64,000 nucleotides of DNA from Artemisia argyi (taxonomy: Eukaryota > Streptophyta > Magnoliopsida > Asterales > Asteraceae), in the NCBI GenBank assembly GCA_030686995.1, contig CM060693.1, positions 106,565,501-106,629,500 of the forward strand, in the 5' to 3' direction. This document shows positions 25,801 through 35,837 of the stretch, one piece after another. The notes beneath the pieces are model-generated. The model had not been told where the DNA came from. It worked only from the letters and a program-made list of their open reading frames with translations, and ran no database searches. A program made the position numbers and the translations under genes. How positions within the stretch are numbered: position 1 is the stretch's first letter; each line of letters begins with the position of its first letter.

Positions 25801-26884
25801 TATCTATTTCTTTCAAAAGGAATGTGTGTTTTGTGATTATAAAATGGAATGGTACTTGCAAAAATGGATTTTAAAATTGGTGTAGTACTTGCCTAGGACT
25901 TTAATATGTGTATTGTGTGAGCATGAACCAAGGAAGTACTCTTTTGTTTGAATAATATATGTCGACTACCATTTTGTTTAGTAACCGATTTGTAATTTTG
26001 GCCTAGGACTGGAGATGATTAATCAAGGTAATATTTAGACATGAGATTGAGTTTAGAAATGATTTTAGGACTTAATAGAAACAAACGTGGGTTAAAATGG
26101 TTAAGTTTTGGAATAGGTGGAAAACGTATGAAATTGTTTTAGGGACATATGCTTTGCCTAGTAAAAACGTACCTAGACTCGACGTGGGGAACTAGAAATC
26201 GACACTCTAATTGTTGGCTAGCGGAGGAACGAGGGTATGTATAAATATAGGGGTGTCGTGTGTAGGAATTGGACGTACGATGCTCGTTTCTAACTTGTCC
26301 TAGTCGAGTGGTTTGAAAAACAAAAGAAAGAAAATGGGCCTTAAGAGGATTGAGCCGTGAATAGTAACAGGCCGAGAAAATGTGTTGGGCTTAGGGTGAG
26401 ATTTAGGGTCCGGTTAGGTGTAAGTTAGGATTAGTAAAAATTAAATTTGTGATTAGTGAAAGTTTAGTTAATATTTATTGAAACGTTTACGTGAGTCCGA
26501 GAGTGAATAGTGTTTTGTGAATAGTAAAACTTTTGAAAACATCTCGATATCACTAACCGACTCCAAAAGCGATGAATAGTGAAATGATAAATAGTGTTTG
26601 ATGAATAGTAACCGATGAATAGTAATTTTGAAAAATGTACAGAAAATGCAGGTTTGTAACGAACAAAAGAAAATTATTCTCGCGATTTTAGACTATAGTG
26701 GTACATGTGTGAGCATCGTTCCAAGCAAAAAGAATCATGAATATCATACTGATTTTTAAGTAACATAGCATATTTGATAATAAAAAAAAAATTGTTATTG
26801 GTAAAAACATTATTAATTAACGTAATGATATATTAATCTTCGATTAACTTTTACTATTTATAGAGAAATTTACGGGGGATTACA
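22861..26884 (-). repeat. 5' LTR of the LARD (4024 bp)
   Basis: Direct repeat of 15362-19400; same termini and internal minisatellite. The 69-codon ORF at 25167-25376 is the counterpart of that at 17669 and is not supported as a gene. Confidence 0.92.
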
Positions 26885-26896
26885 TAACTCTCTCTC

Positions 26897-26900
<4 letters not shown>

Positions 26901-26968
<68 letters not shown>
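26901..26968. repeat. (TA)n microsatellite
   Basis: Uninterrupted TA run between the two Micron-like MITEs. Confidence 0.95.
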
Positions 26969-26971
<3 letters not shown>

Positions 26972-27350
26972 GGGATTAAATAAGAAGAAAAATTAAAATA
27001 AGAATGATAAGAAGAAACCACAACCACATATTTCAGATGCACCTATTAAAATAGATGCATCTACCCTTAAAAATCTCCCCCTTATTTGAAATGTGTGGCT
27101 AGAAATTCTTCTTATTCTTCTTATTTTAGTTTTTCTTTTTACTGGATCCAATGTTGCAAAAATCGTGAATCGGTACTGAGGCGGTCGGGGGGCGATTAGC
27201 GATTTTTTACCGATTAATCGGCCGATTTTTGTGACTCGGCCGATTAATCGGCCGATTTCCGTGTAAAACTCTCCAAGGTCGCAGACCGATTAGCGATTAC
27301 TCGCCGATTAATCGGCCGATTCGGCCGATTTTTGCAACACTGACTGGATC

Positions 27351-27353
<3 letters not shown>
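26969..27353. mobile_element. TA-microsatellite-bounded MITE (Micron-like), copy 2, carrying a hAT MITE
   Basis: Left end GTTGGGATTAAATAAGAAG, right end rich in TTCTTCTTATTTTAGTTTTT then GGATCCCTT. The ends are imperfect inverted repeats of each other and similar to copy 1. Both sides abut (TA)n. The hAT-type element at 27149-27342 is inserted near the right end. Confidence 0.55.
27149..27342. mobile_element. hAT-type MITE, 194 bp
   Basis: Terminal inverted repeats CAATGTTGCAAAAATCG and CGATTTTTGCAACACTG (one mismatch). The 8-base target duplication ACTGGATC lies at 27141-27148 and 27343-27350; 8-base duplications and CA-starting TIRs typify hAT elements. The interior carries several copies of CCGATTAATCGGCCGATT. 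No coding capacity. Confidence 0.85.

Positions 27354-27443
<90 letters not shown>
27354..27443. repeat. (TA)n microsatellite with a short CA interruption
   Basis: TA run broken by ACACACAT near 27413-27420. Confidence 0.95.
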
Positions 27444-28539
27444 AACAAACTAAAAGGGTATCCGCGCAATACGGCGGCGGGTACTCGGTAACTATTTTTG
27501 TGACGAGAAAATGTTTTCATTTTAAACATTACTATTTAGCCTGTCCCAAATACTTTATGACGTAGTAGATATATGTTTTTTAAAAGTATAACGTCTAAAT
27601 TATTAATAGTATAGATAGTTAGCACGTTTATTTTTTAAATTTTAGCATTAAATTTGTGGTTATAAGTTTAGTTTTAATTTTATTAAGTATATTATTATTT
27701 GAGGGGTTACTATATAGTTTAAATAAGAATTAATTTTTTAAAATTACTATATAAGAAGCTTTATAATGTAAAGCATAATTAAGTTAGGAGAGAAAAATAA
27801 AACATGAATCTATATTTTCATCATCTCGTTTCTACATCATGTACTTTTTAACTAATCCACTATGCCAGTAAAAGAAAATACTGTACTCCTTTCATAAGCC
27901 GACAAATTAACAGAGCATTGTTTCCTCTACACAAGTCACATTCTGGGAGCTGCGATTCTATTGATAGCTTTGGCCAAAGTTATAAATAGCGTGAGGTGTG
28001 ACGTGGTGGTAAGGTCAATCTTCAAGTCTTAGTGTGATACGTGGCTACATGGCACTTTTAAAGCGTGAATTAAGGCGTCAAAAAGTATTTATAAATTTAT
28101 AATATATTTCATTAGTATATCAGATTTCATATACTTCGAGTTTACAAAAAATGTTATATAAAAGCAATAAAGTCAAAAATCTCTCTTAACATTTTGTAAT
28201 CTTCTTCAAATACTAGTAAATCCCTAAACGCCAAATACCAGTAAATCTCAAATACGATGCCCAAATTCCAATTACTAGTAAATCCCTAAACGTCTCAAAT
28301 ATCAGTGCACCTTATCACGCCTTATCGCACATCATCTCATGCCAAGCCTTAAGACGACGCCTTGTTCTATTGCGTAGTGTGGAGGTGACGCCTTGCACTT
28401 TTGCGAAGCCAAGACGCGACTTTTAAAACACTGGCTTTGCCCATTCATGTTTTGTTGACGACCGGCCTCATTTTGATCTAACCCTCATTGAAGGATTATT
28501 GGTTAAATTATCACTTGTAATAGTTGGATTTTAAAATTT
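27444..28539. other. Uncharacterised AT-rich sequence
   Basis: Contains GGGTATCCGCGCAATACGGCGGCGGG near its left end, a word resembling the start of many plant Helitron-like repeats, but no matching end or ORF could be defined. Confidence 0.35.
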
Positions 28540-29092
28540 TCAAATGTATTAAAAACGAGCGGGGGTACCCGCGCGTTGCTGCGGAAATGTTGTGGTTAAT
28601 GTAAACTTGAAATAAAACGTTTGAAAATAATTATTGCTGAAATGTTGTGGTTAATCTAAACTCGAAATAAAACGATTGAAAAAAATTATCTTGTTATTAA
28701 CGACTAAATTTGCAAAAGATCGATAAACGCAAGTACTATTTTTTTAAAGTTAGTCTTTTGAGACTAACTTTGAAATTAAAAATTAACCTGAGCTTGGCTA
28801 AAAAAAAAAAAAAAAAAAAAAAAAAAAGATGAACATTATTTTAGTGAATGAAAAATAATTTTTAACGGGATCAATATGTTGCAAATTTATTCCTTTGGGA
28901 CTATTTTTGAAATTAAAATTTAACATAAGGCGTTGTTTTTGTTAAATATTTAATCTTAAAAAAAAAAAAAAAAAAAAAAACCCGGATGAACAGTAACATG
29001 CTACAGTAACATGCTACAGTACCGGACTCGCAAAACTACTGTTATTATCACTGTAGCAAACATTGTTTGCTACAGTACTCGCTCACTTTTAG
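28540..29092 (+). mobile_element. Candidate short Helitron-like element
   Basis: GGGGGTACCCGCGCGTTGCTGCGG near 28560 resembles the 5' region of common plant Helitrons. An 11-base perfect stem CTGTAGCAAAC-ATT-GTTTGCTACAG at 29051-29075 is followed 14 bases later by TTTTAG, where a Helitron 3' hairpin and CTRR end are expected. The exact TC start and CTRR end are not clean, so this is tentative. Two poly(A) runs (28800-28827, 28958-28980) lie inside. Confidence 0.3.
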
Positions 29093-30346
29093 TATATATA
29101 TACAATGTTCGTTTCTTTAAACAACATGTTTTGATTGAAGGATTAGAGATGTACTTTGATTCCTTAAAGCTCGCATTTCCTTAAAGACATGTTGTATAGA
29201 GGGATTAGCCTAGTTTGAATATTTTATACATATGTATATTTATTATGCCGCCTATGTGTTGTCACCCTCGTGCATATGCATGCGTAATTAGTTGAACTCA
29301 ATTATCTGAAGAGCTCTAACTTATAATCCACTTTTTGTCTACGTGCCACCTAATAATTGGATAAATAAGTATTAGATTCGACATGCGTGAATTTGTAATT
29401 TTCGTTATATGGCCTTGAAAATGAGATGTTGTACATTTTGTGGACATCTCAAATAGAAAACTTTGTAGTTTTTAGTTTTATATGACATAAATGACACGAG
29501 ACTATGTAAGTCAAAGCCTTTGCAGTATTTGACCGAGACTCTATATATTCAATACTCTATTTATACGAGACTTATATTCGTACAAAACAACAATTTATAA
29601 CAGCAAATAACTATACTTGCGGAATCATGATTCTCGTTCGACCTTTAATAGAAAGCGTGCATTTTTTTTAAAATACAAAGCGTGTGTTTTTTTAATATTA
29701 ATATAGTTTATGTTTCTAAAATGTTATTAAGTTTATAATTGATTTAGCTTAAGGTGTTTTAAGGGATACTTAAGAGTAATTTAAGCAAACTACATTCTTT
29801 ATAAGTAACATAGATTATGATAATCATTTTTAGATGTATCTAAGCGATCATTATACTTTTTGTGTGTATCAACAATTTTTTTTCCTTCCTATTTTACATA
29901 TGGATTTTTTTAATAAATTTTATTGTAAGTATCGTAAACTTTAATAAAATCTATTGTGTATCATTACGGTGAGATTATTATGTCACACTACTTAATCTCG
30001 GTCCGTTCAATATATACATGTTTAGTTTATATTATATTCGTTATATATTGATTTCAGATATCCAAAAACCTATTCTCCCGGTTCATGGTGAACATTTGTG
30101 TTTTTTTTATGGACATGACTTATACCTTACGTGAGGGAAAATGGAGTTAATTGGTGTGGGTGGGGGGTTGGGGGAGGAATTGAGAGAATCAGTTGTTTGG
30201 GGTATACGCATTCAATATTAATGGATATAATTTAGATTAAACATGCATATATTGAACGGAAAGAGATTAAGTGATGTAACGTAATAACCTCATCGTAATA
30301 ACACACACAATATAAGTTATTAAAGTTTACGATACACACAACATAA
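29093..30346. other. Uncharacterised intergenic sequence
   Basis: No ORF, RNA gene or repeat recognised; AT-rich. Confidence 0.4.
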
Positions 30347-30482
30347 GTTATTAAAATTTCGTATGATTGATAGGAAATAACTAAGTTTAATACACACAAA
30401 AAATATATGATGATGTTATTAAAATTTCGTATGATGGATAGGAGAAAACTAAGTTTAATACACAAAAAAAATATATGATGAT
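30347..30482. repeat. 68-base tandem duplication
   Basis: GTTATTAAAATTTCGTATGA... units at 30347-30414 and 30415-30482 are near identical. The overlapping 109-codon minus-strand ORF (30232-30561) is a by-product of this low-complexity repeat. Confidence 0.85.
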
Positions 30483-31293
30483 CAGTCGGATACATTTGGA
30501 AATGATTATAGATGTATGTTGAGTTTGAACATATAAAATAAATTATTTTGCATAAAAGCAATTGATATGCGAAATAAACCTATATCTTATATTCCAAATT
30601 TTAATCAGAATTTAATTGTTGTTGTTGTCATGTACTATTTTGATTTTCTTTTTGGCATATATTAAACATAGTGTTAGAGTCATTCCCATAAACTATTTAA
30701 TAAAATTTCGTCAACTATTGGCTAAATATCATACCTATTATGCAAGTAGAAATCTTCATTATTTAAGCTCGATCTTGAATGTCTTTATTCTCACCTACTT
30801 GAAAAATACATGGCATAACAAATGCACGATTAAAACTATAATTCCAAGAAACTAAAAGCTGAAGTTGTAATCGGTATAAAGGTTCGAGGAGTATAGAACA
30901 ATAGAAGTGTACCATCTAATTATTCGAACATGATAATTAAAGAAAAAAACTTAACAATAATGCTAATTTTTAAAAGAATATGATAGAGAACCAAATATTT
31001 TCCACTAAAAAAACACATTCCTCAAAATTCTAGGCGTGACAAACTAAAGTGGTATACACTATCATGATTTAGATGAACACACACCATCCCTTCAAAATTT
31101 TGCCATATTAAGATCTCTTCACTTTTTTTTTTTCCATTTTTATATATCTTTTTACACAAGTCAACCCCACCATCCTATGACATGCATACTGGTAACTGGT
31201 ATCACTCATGCAGTATCATAACATCATCCTCCTAGTCATCATGCATGCACACCTTGTCCCTTGGCCCCCTCATTTTTGTCATTTTTTTTAGTA
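30483..31293. other. Downstream flank of SAMDC, no gene recognised
   Basis: The last part (just left of 31294) should hold the SAMDC 3' UTR on the minus strand. A 79-codon plus ORF at 30616-30855 has no recognisable domain and was left out. Confidence 0.4.
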
Positions 31294-32313
31294 TTATATT
31301 CTATTTCGACGAGTAGTAAACGTTTGAAACATAACCATCCCAGCTGCCGGGAACTCATCCACGCTAGAACTCCGGCATTTCATCGCAAGGCTCTCGACGG
31401 CATTCTTGATTCTCATACACATGTCGCGACCAGCATTTGTGGTCGCGACAGAAACTGTCCCAGGACCAAAAACTTTCACGGCTTTTTTCACCATATCTGC
31501 CATATCATCATTATATATTGAACCAACGCACTCAAAGCTTGCGTAACTAAAACCGTCTTCTGGGGTCACGTGAATAGTCGAGTAACGATCACCATCAAGT
31601 CCATTCATGGAGTATCCGCATGGATCGAATGCGAAATCACATATTTTCGCATTAGGGTTTATACGATTAATACTTGTTATTTCTGTCATCTCCCTTCCAG
31701 CAGAATCCCCATTTTTCCCATCATTTGGATGTCGAAAAAACTTTCGAGCTAGGGTTTGATCAAGATCCGTCATACACACCTCGACAGTGTATACACCCGA
31801 TAAATCATCTTCGGTATATTCCTCAGCTCCAGCGGAAAACACATGCCATGAATGTTTAGTAAGTTTAGAAGGAATCACCGAAGCCTTTTTGTAACACAAA
31901 CTTTCGGGTATGTTATCCTCCAAATAAACAACTTCTTCACTAAAGCTAGTATAAGGATGTGGTTGAGCTTGAGGGAAGATGAAGCTTCCACGAGTGTAAC
32001 GAAGCGCAACGATATGAAGATTTAGGGTTTCAGCTAGATGAATGAAGGGTCGAACCGATTTCAAGAGTTGTGTGGTGCCACAAGTTTTGATTATGATCAT
32101 AGTAGGATAAACAAAGAGTGATGATTCAGAAAGTACATAAGAATCAAAGTGTTGGTTGCCAAGTGCTGAAACAACGGTACATTGTACTTCATGAAGTACT
32201 TGTTCAATTGACTTAAAGTCGAGGTTTCTAAGACCGACACCGATATCTGGATCGTGGCTAGAGAATTGAAGCTCTAGGCGTTTTTCAAAGCCTTCGAAAC
32301 CAGAAATAGCCAT
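31294..32313 (-). CDS. SAMDC4: S-adenosylmethionine decarboxylase proenzyme, BUD2/SAMDC4-like, intact single exon
   Basis: Decarboxylates S-adenosylmethionine in the cytosol, supplying aminopropyl groups for spermidine, spermine and thermospermine synthesis. The 339-residue frame runs from ATG (32313) to TAA and is the usual length. The proenzyme self-cleaves in LSESS: here between Glu63 and Ser64, with Ser64 becoming the pyruvoyl group. Cys78 in KTCGTT, Ser235 in DPCGYSMNG and His248 in YSTIHVTPE match the conserved active-site Cys, Ser and His; the FSYASFE motif follows at 255-261. The N-terminus MAISGFEGFEKRLEL and the PTMIIIKTCGTTQLLKS segment are of the BUD2/SAMDC4 type rather than SAMDC1-3. 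In Arabidopsis that paralogue supplies thermospermine synthesis in vascular tissue; function here is inferred by class. The gene is flanked on both sides by transposon debris yet shows no damage. Confidence 0.95.
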   Translation of the reverse strand: MAISGFEGFEKRLELQFSSHDPDIGVGLRNLDFKSIEQVLHEVQCTVVSALGNQHFDSYVLSESSLFVYPTMIIIKTCGTTQLLKSVRPFIHLAETLNLHIVALRYTRGSFIFPQAQPHPYTSFSEEVVYLEDNIPESLCYKKASVIPSKLTKHSWHVFSAGAEEYTEDDLSGVYTVEVCMTDLDQTLARKFFRHPNDGKNGDSAGREMTEITSINRINPNAKICDFAFDPCGYSMNGLDGDRYSTIHVTPEDGFSYASFECVGSIYNDDMADMVKKAVKVFGPGTVSVATTNAGRDMCMRIKNAVESLAMKCRSSSVDEFPAAGMVMFQTFTTRRNRI

Positions 32314-32372
32314 GAGAAGTTTAGAACTATGGATAGTATAAGCTATGAGTTGAAGTTGTGTTTGAGATGGGT
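32314..32372 (-). promoter_or_regulatory. SAMDC 5' leader without upstream ATG
   Basis: Between the TATA box and the ATG no other ATG occurs on the minus strand. The tiny and small uORFs that mediate polyamine feedback in SAMDC1-3 mRNAs are therefore absent from the contiguous leader, unless a distal 5' UTR exon exists. The start site (about 32372) is estimated at 30 bases after the TATA box. Confidence 0.55.
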
Positions 32373-32400
32373 AGAAGATTTGAGTGAGGATATGTGAATG

Positions 32401-32407
32401 TTATATA
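32401..32407 (-). promoter_or_regulatory. TATA box of SAMDC
   Basis: Minus strand reads CTATATAAC about 90 bases upstream of the start codon, with a C/A/T-rich leader after it. Confidence 0.6.
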
Positions 32408-32749
32408 GTGGAGAGAGAAATGGTGGGGTGAGGAGCATGCGGGTTAGGCAACCAAGAGATATGATTGAGAGCATAATGAATGAATGCAAGATTTTAGCTT
32501 GAGCTCAACAAAATCATAAAGTTGGCATTGGTTCGATTGTGTCTGCTAATGCTATACAAGAAACTAGGTTCATTCAACCAAACCCAAAATATTCTACTTT
32601 GCCCCTAATATGACTTCAAGATTAAACAATCTTTGACTTTTCATAAAAAGTGACCGTAGAAACCAAATAAAGGATTAACATTTGTGTTAATATTTGATAA
32701 CCTAATAATAATAATAATAATAATAATAATGACAAAGATTTATTTGACA
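32408..32749. other. SAMDC upstream region, no further feature
   Basis: Contains a (TAA)n run at 32704-32730; otherwise nothing recognised. It is the likely proximal promoter, bounded by a Stowaway MITE at 32750. Confidence 0.4.
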
Positions 32750-32814
32750 CTCCTTCCGTCCTAAAATTATTGTCCAGTTTGAAATTTCAAAGTCAAGTTG
32801 GTTTAACTTTTACC

Positions 32815-32886
<72 letters not shown>

Positions 32887-33048
32887 CTTGATGAAAAATT
32901 ATATTATTGAAAAGTACACTTAAAACCCAATTCATTTATATATTTTGCATCAAATATTATATAACACTCACAAAAATATTTAAAGTCAAAGTTGAAGAAG
33001 AAAACCTAAAAAAATCAATAGTTGACAATAAATTTAAGACGAAGAAAA
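32750..33048. mobile_element. Diverged Stowaway MITE with internal (TA)n
   Basis: Starts CTCCTTCCGTCCTAAAATTA and ends ...TAAATTTAAGACGAAGAAAA followed by TA; the canonical terminus is CTCCCTCCGTCCC. The interior, including ATATTTTGCATCAAATATTATA, matches the copy at 58556-58810. The TA run at 32819-32882 expanded within it. Confidence 0.75.
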
Positions 33049-33814
33049 TACCTTTCTAAGAGGTTATTTAGTTCCAAAAGTCATATAAATATGATCAAAT
33101 ATTGCCCTAAAAACATTTCTTTTTGCATTATAGGTACTTGGGACGAAAAATCTAAAAACCAGCATGTTTTGGGTTAAAATCGACAAGAAAGTAAAGAAAA
33201 CAACAAAGTCACAAAATTTGTCAGAAAATGAGGTCTGACGGTGTCACACTTTACTAAGTGATGCCGTCACTTGCATTTGAAGACAAAGATTAGTGCAAAT
33301 TTTGCAAGCGACGCCTGATCAGAAATTTTGGAAAGATTTATAACCTGACGGTGTCAGGTGTATTTGAAGACAAAAAATCAGAGCAAACTTAATACGTGAC
33401 AACTTAGAAGTTTTATACAATGACGGCGTCAAGACCCTCTTAACGGCGTCAGAAGACTCACATAACGGCGTTACAATGGCGACTTGCATAAGATGAAACC
33501 CTAATGGCGGTGGGCTGACGGCGTCACAATTTGCAAGTGACGCTGTCACAGATGTAAATCTATATATATTTTTTGTATCTTTTTCATTCATGGTAACATA
33601 TTAGAGAATCACTTTAGAGAGCCGAATTTCTGCTACTTTGTAAAGGTTTTTACAGCTTTTTTATCTGTGTTTCATTGAAGATAAGTAATTCATTCTTAAT
33701 CATTCAATATGTCTATGTGTTTGTTTGATTATATGCTTTTCTTTTCTTCACTTTAACATGCTAGGATAGATTTATTAGTGTTTGTTTAGATCTAATGAAA
33801 CCTAGTTATTAATT

Positions 33815-35006
33815 TGTTAATACAAATAATGTCAAAAGAGTCATTTGCATTATCCGGTCACTACACGTTTTGATAATCACAAAATATAAATACACGTTAC
33901 GTAAAACTACGACTAATAAGTTTTTAATCGAGAAAACTCGTTTTCGGCTACAACATCACTTAAGGTATGAATAAACATCTACCAACATGTTTAAGTGATC
34001 AAAGAATTTATTTTTTTTTTATCAAAACCTCACATTTTTATGTGACAAAACATTTTTACAAAAGTATTTTTGTAAAATTAAAAGAAATGTTTTATCAAGA
34101 AAATGAATTCAAAATTCAAATTGTGTAACAGTCACTTTTCCTGCCTAAACCCGAGATGATTTTTCATCAGATAAACTTTCACCACGTCATGACAAAAATG
34201 GGAGCGTCTGTCGGGATGGTCCCTTAAATAGGGCGACGATCCCTCAAAGATAAGGGATCGTTCATATATAAGGGACTGTCCCCCTCTCCTCCTAGCGCCT
34301 ATAAATACAGAACTGTTACTCTCAGAAAATCACCTTTTGCACACTAAAATATTATGTCTTCCAAAATTCTTTCTAAATCTATTCTTTGATCACATTATCG
34401 GGTTGTAAGATTGTTTACAAGTGATCACATCCATCCTTCCTCCAAATGCAAGAGAAGAACATTCATATTCGTCAAGAAACGAAGTGTTGAAGAAAAGTCT
34501 TTCACTTCTTAAGCCATTGTTACGGATATCTCCTCAATCTCCATTCTTTATACATTAATTATTGTGTGTAATCCGACTTGAGTGCAAGCTAGGAATTGTG
34601 TATTGTGTTGATTCGTTCCATTGTGTTGGTTCGAGTTGTGTAGCCACGTGGGCTTAGGTGTAGATTGATTCTAGCTAGGATTAGGACCCGACATTCCAGT
34701 TAGTGTCATTAAACCTTGTGTAAGCTTTGGTGTACAGTTTGTTCCGCCATAAGGGAGCGTGTTGACATAGTGTTTGTGAAACTCTCGAGTGTGAGACTCG
34801 AGGAGTGGAGTAGGGCGAAGAGTAAGCTTCGTAGCCGAACCACTATAAATCTCCGTGTCCTAGTTTGATCGTTTCTTTCCCTTTTTTTATTTACTTGCAT
34901 ACTTAAATTAATTGTTGTGTTGATATCACATAAGAAGTCGAATCGAAAAACATTTTATAAAACAAATAAACGGTGAAACTATTCAACCCCCCTTCTAGTT
35001 TCTACA
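33815..35006 (+). repeat. Solo LTR of a Sirevirus-like copia element (1192 bp)
   Basis: Begins TGTTAATACAAAT and ends CTAGTTTCTACA, matching the termini of the LTR at 37416-38883 (TGTCAATACAAAT ... TAGTTTTTACA). Flanks TAATT and TGATT differ by one base, consistent with an ageing 5-base target duplication. No PBS or PPT adjoins, so internal sequence was lost by LTR-LTR recombination. TATA box TATAAATA at 34300-34307. Confidence 0.82.
34214..34284 (+). promoter_or_regulatory. Inverted-repeat module upstream of the TATA box in the solo LTR
   Basis: GGTCCCTTAA, GATCCCTcaaagatAAGGGATC (8-base stem) and AAGGGACTGTCC alternate in orientation, ending 15 bases before TATAAATA. It is the positional equivalent of 5220-5302 and 38412-38482. 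Confidence 0.6.
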
Positions 35007-35837
35007 TGATTATTGATTTGTCGTCTCTTGTTTAATTGATTGCATCGCGTTAGAATAAGAAAACCTGCTTAGCTCTTATAAGTACTAGCTTGCCCATCTT
35101 ATAAAATGCAACCATAGAGTGCACTAGTTGGTTTTCCTCGTTGAATTTATTTGCTTGAATTGCGGGTTTTATATCCTAGAAAACTTAATAGACTCCAAGG
35201 TTTCTAGGGGAGACTTATACGTTCATAAAGTTGGGGCATTCGACACCTCCCCACGACGAATAAAAAGAAATACGATGCTTCAACTAAAATAAGGACGTGA
35301 CAATTCGACTAATCAATAGGATATAACTAGGGAGTAAGGAAATCTAAGTGAACATTCTCCTATCATTAGAGTTACCACTTTTATTTTATTGTTTATTAGT
35401 TAAATTATTAGTTTTGTTTTAGTTAATTAGTAGCTAAAATGCCCACTCTTCCAAACCCTGAGATTTTTACTCGCTTTCCATAAAATATTAAATTACAAAA
35501 AGAATCATCCCTCACCTGTAGATCTATCTCGACATACACTTCGAGCTTCACATGCACTATTCCCCTAGAGAACGATCAATCCCCCGTGTCTTACCTATAC
35601 TACACTACAACGGTTAGGTACACAGCCTTGTAGGATTGTAAAAATATTTAGGAGGTACGACCCCGAATCTGGGTACGCAGCCAAAAAAAATAAGAATGCA
35701 CTAATAGGTAGCATGGTGTCCTTTTATTTGTTCCATATTAGAAAACTATGTTTTGGTTAGCTTTTTTATGAAAATTAATATAGTTTGAATTTTGCTTTAT
35801 AATTTATTCTTTGTCTTCTATATGAACAATTGACAAA

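Larger units (their letters stand above)
15362..26884 (-). mobile_element. Complete LARD-like LTR retrotransposon, 11.5 kb, minus strand
   Basis: Two direct repeats of about 4.03 kb (15362-19400 and 22861-26884) begin TGTAACACCC and end GGGGGATTACA. They flank a 3.46 kb core. Perfect 5-base target duplications TAACT lie at 15357-15361 and 26885-26889. A tRNA-iMet-type PBS on the minus strand sits beside the right LTR, and a purine tract beside the left LTR, so the element reads right to left. The core has only broken gag-like ORFs and no pol. LTRs of about 4 kb around a 3.5 kb core match the definition of LARDs (large retrotransposon derivatives). The LTR end GGGTGTTACA and PBS resemble chromovirus Tekay/Del elements, a possible autonomous partner. 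The LTRs differ by scattered substitutions and a 14-base deletion (TGTATCATGAATAG, near 19027, missing in the right LTR), so the insertion is young. Confidence 0.92.
33055..35690 (-). repeat. Old Tat-family LTR, split by a solo copia LTR
   Basis: Bases 33055-33814 and 35012-35690 follow, in reverse order, the LTRs at 43050-44490 and 48353-49795 (CAAATATTGCCCTAAA, the TGACGGCGTCA cluster, AACATGCTAGGATAG, GAATCATCCCTCACCT, GATCAATCCCCCG, TATACTACACTACAACG). Strand is given as opposite in reading to those copies on the plus sequence; divergence is substantial. The solo LTR at 33815-35006 interrupts it. Neither a PBS nor a PPT is seen next to it. Confidence 0.65.

Noticed and set aside
30232..30561. 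109-codon minus ORF
   Set aside because: Covers a 68-base tandem duplication of AT-rich sequence; hydrophobic low-complexity translation.
31261..31521. Plus-strand ORFs opposite the SAMDC gene
   Set aside because: Antisense shadows of a well-supported coding frame.
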